Of a stretch of 6,547 nt of DNA, positions 5,765 to 6,547 are shown one piece after another. Position numbers and translations under genes: made by a program. Each line of letters begins with the position of its first letter. The stretch's first letter is position 1. A model generated the notes under the pieces. It ran no database searches. It was not told the DNA's origin and worked only from the letters and a program-made list of their open reading frames with translations. The stretch is from Pseudomonadota bacterium (GTDB lineage: Bacteria > Desulfobacterota > WTBG01 > CAIYCZ01), in NCBI GenBank assembly GCA_026388865.1, contig JAPLIX010000359.1, forward strand, positions 1 to 6,547, given 5' to 3'.

Positions 5765-6439
5765 TTATACCCTGCCCGGCCACGCCCTGTTGCCGCGCCA
5801 GAAGCTGTGCTCGCTGCCGATAAGGATTCTCACAAAAAAGAAAAAGATCATGTGACCGATCTTGGTGAAGGGAATGGCAATGAGCATAAGCTCGCCCACC
5901 AGCATGTGGATGGTAATGACGGTCTTGTAATCGAACCACTGGTGGTAGGCAAAAAAGCCGGTAAGAAACGGCGCAACCGTTATTACCAGCACCAGATAAT
6001 CATACGCCGGGCTGATGATGCGCCCCTGGGGCACAATCATGCGGCGCAGCAGGAAAAAAAGCCCGATCAGCACGAATACCGCGGTCAGCGTGTCACAGAG
6101 TCCGTCAGGAAGGCTGAAGAGAGAGATTCCCCATGACTCATATAGCAGCAGGTTGTGGCCCAGGAGAAAAATGGGGATAATAAATATAAAGGTATGAAAA
6201 ACTGTTGAGATAATGGCCATGATGGGATGGGTGCCGAGCAGCGAATTCCTGACGGCAACAATCAGATCCATCTTGCGCTCCGCAGGGGTGCGCTCTTTCG
6301 GCTTTACCGGAGCAGCGGAAAAAAGAACGCGCTCTTTTTTCCTGGTGAGCAGATACAACTGGATGGAACGGTATATGACCCCTGACAGGAATATAACAGT
6401 AGCAGCCCACATCAGCGGGCCGCGGGCTAATTCATACAT
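5765..6439 (-). CDS. NarI/DsrM/HmcE-like membrane cytochrome b subunit
   Basis: This 224-residue integral membrane protein resembles the respiratory nitrate reductase gamma (NarI) fold found in TmcC, HmcE and DsrM. These bind b-type haem and transfer electrons between menaquinol and an HdrD/HdrC-like Fe-S partner. Five hydrophobic segments can be read: about 8-30, 72-98, 115-132, 147-166 and 173-204. Candidate haem-ligand histidines are H71, H82, H95 in or beside helix 2, H166 at the end of helix 4, and H178 and H196 in the last helix. The basic loop 33-56 (TRKKERVLF...KPKERTPAERK) is probably cytoplasmic. The ATG is at 6439 and the TAA at 5765-5767. GGGATGAG stands just upstream but is only a moderate ribosome binding site. 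The HdrC-like gene downstream, beyond repeat copy B, is the expected sort of partner. Whether the subunit belongs with Hmc, Tmc or a MetVF-linked complex cannot be decided from sequence alone. Confidence 0.82.
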   Translation of the reverse strand: MYELARGPLMWAATVIFLSGVIYRSIQLYLLTRKKERVLFSAAPVKPKERTPAERKMDLIVAVRNSLLGTHPIMAIISTVFHTFIFIIPIFLLGHNLLLYESWGISLFSLPDGLCDTLTAVFVLIGLFFLLRRMIVPQGRIISPAYDYLVLVITVAPFLTGFFAYHQWFDYKTVITIHMLVGELMLIAIPFTKIGHMIFFFFVRILIGSEHSFWRGNRAWPGRV

Positions 6440-6547
6440 AGCAGCTCATCCCTGACAATAAAAAGTGCGGAGAACCTCTCCTCGTACGACAGAAAAATGC
6501 AGGCCGGTAGTTGCATTAACAAATTATGCCGGTGATGTCCATAACAT
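6440..6547. other. Right-edge intergenic sequence, no gene recognised
   Basis: These 108 bases upstream of the NarI-like gene contain short AT-rich and weakly palindromic stretches (GCAT...ATGC around 6512-6529). I could not identify a coding end, a convincing -35/-10 pair, or a match to the repeats elsewhere in the window. One minus-strand frame stays open into the gene start but shows no family resemblance. The promoter of the operon, if it starts here, may lie in this stretch or beyond the window. Confidence 0.4.

Noticed and set aside
6512..6529. GCAT...ATGC weak palindrome near the right edge as an operator
   Set aside because: It is short and AT-rich, has no recognised regulator consensus, and occurs once in the window.

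Overview
The window looks like part of an anaerobic, respiratory bacterial genome of the sulfate-reducer type. A deltaproteobacterial (Desulfobacterota) or Nitrospirota lineage is my inference. It rests on a many-haem class III cytochrome c, a Tat-exported iron-sulfur subunit with an NrfD-like partner, an HdrC-like ferredoxin, a NarI/DsrM-type membrane cytochrome b, and the two-subunit MetV-MetF methylenetetrahydrofolate reductase of Wood-Ljungdahl organisms. All recognised genes lie on the minus strand, so they read from right to left.

In transcription order: (1) a NarI/HmcE/TmcC-like membrane protein (6439-5765); (2) a 340-base gap filled by MITE-like repeat copy B; (3) a small HdrC-like protein with two [4Fe-4S] motifs (5424-4996); (4) MetV (4945-4265); (5) a 282-base gap holding an ACCACAGAG-type inverted repeat; (6) MetF, broken by a one-base deletion (3982-3066); (7) a 298-base gap holding repeat copy A; (8) a cytochrome with 17 CxxCH motifs (2767-935); (9) an HmcB-like Tat-exported Fe-S protein broken by an internal deletion (918-48); (10) the first 17 codons of an NrfD/HmcC-like membrane subunit (51-1), running off the window.

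Genes 8-10 match the start of an Hmc-type transmembrane electron-transfer complex: periplasmic multihaem cytochrome, periplasmic Fe-S protein, quinone-facing NrfD. Genes 1 and 3 resemble the NarI-like and HdrC-like modules of Hmc, Tmc or DsrMK complexes. MetV-MetF sits between these two halves. This suggests, as inference only, that methylene-THF/methyl-THF conversion in this organism exchanges electrons with a membrane/cytochrome redox chain.

The other notable content is repetitive DNA. Every gap of more than 60 bases between recognised genes contains an inverted-repeat element. Two are diverged copies of one element of about 210 bases, in opposite orientation, whose outer arms differ in sequence between copies but remain self-complementary within each copy. 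Two of the six full-length genes are frame-disrupted, which means either real decay or assembly/consensus error. No tRNA, rRNA, CRISPR array or convincing promoter or Rho-independent terminator was seen.
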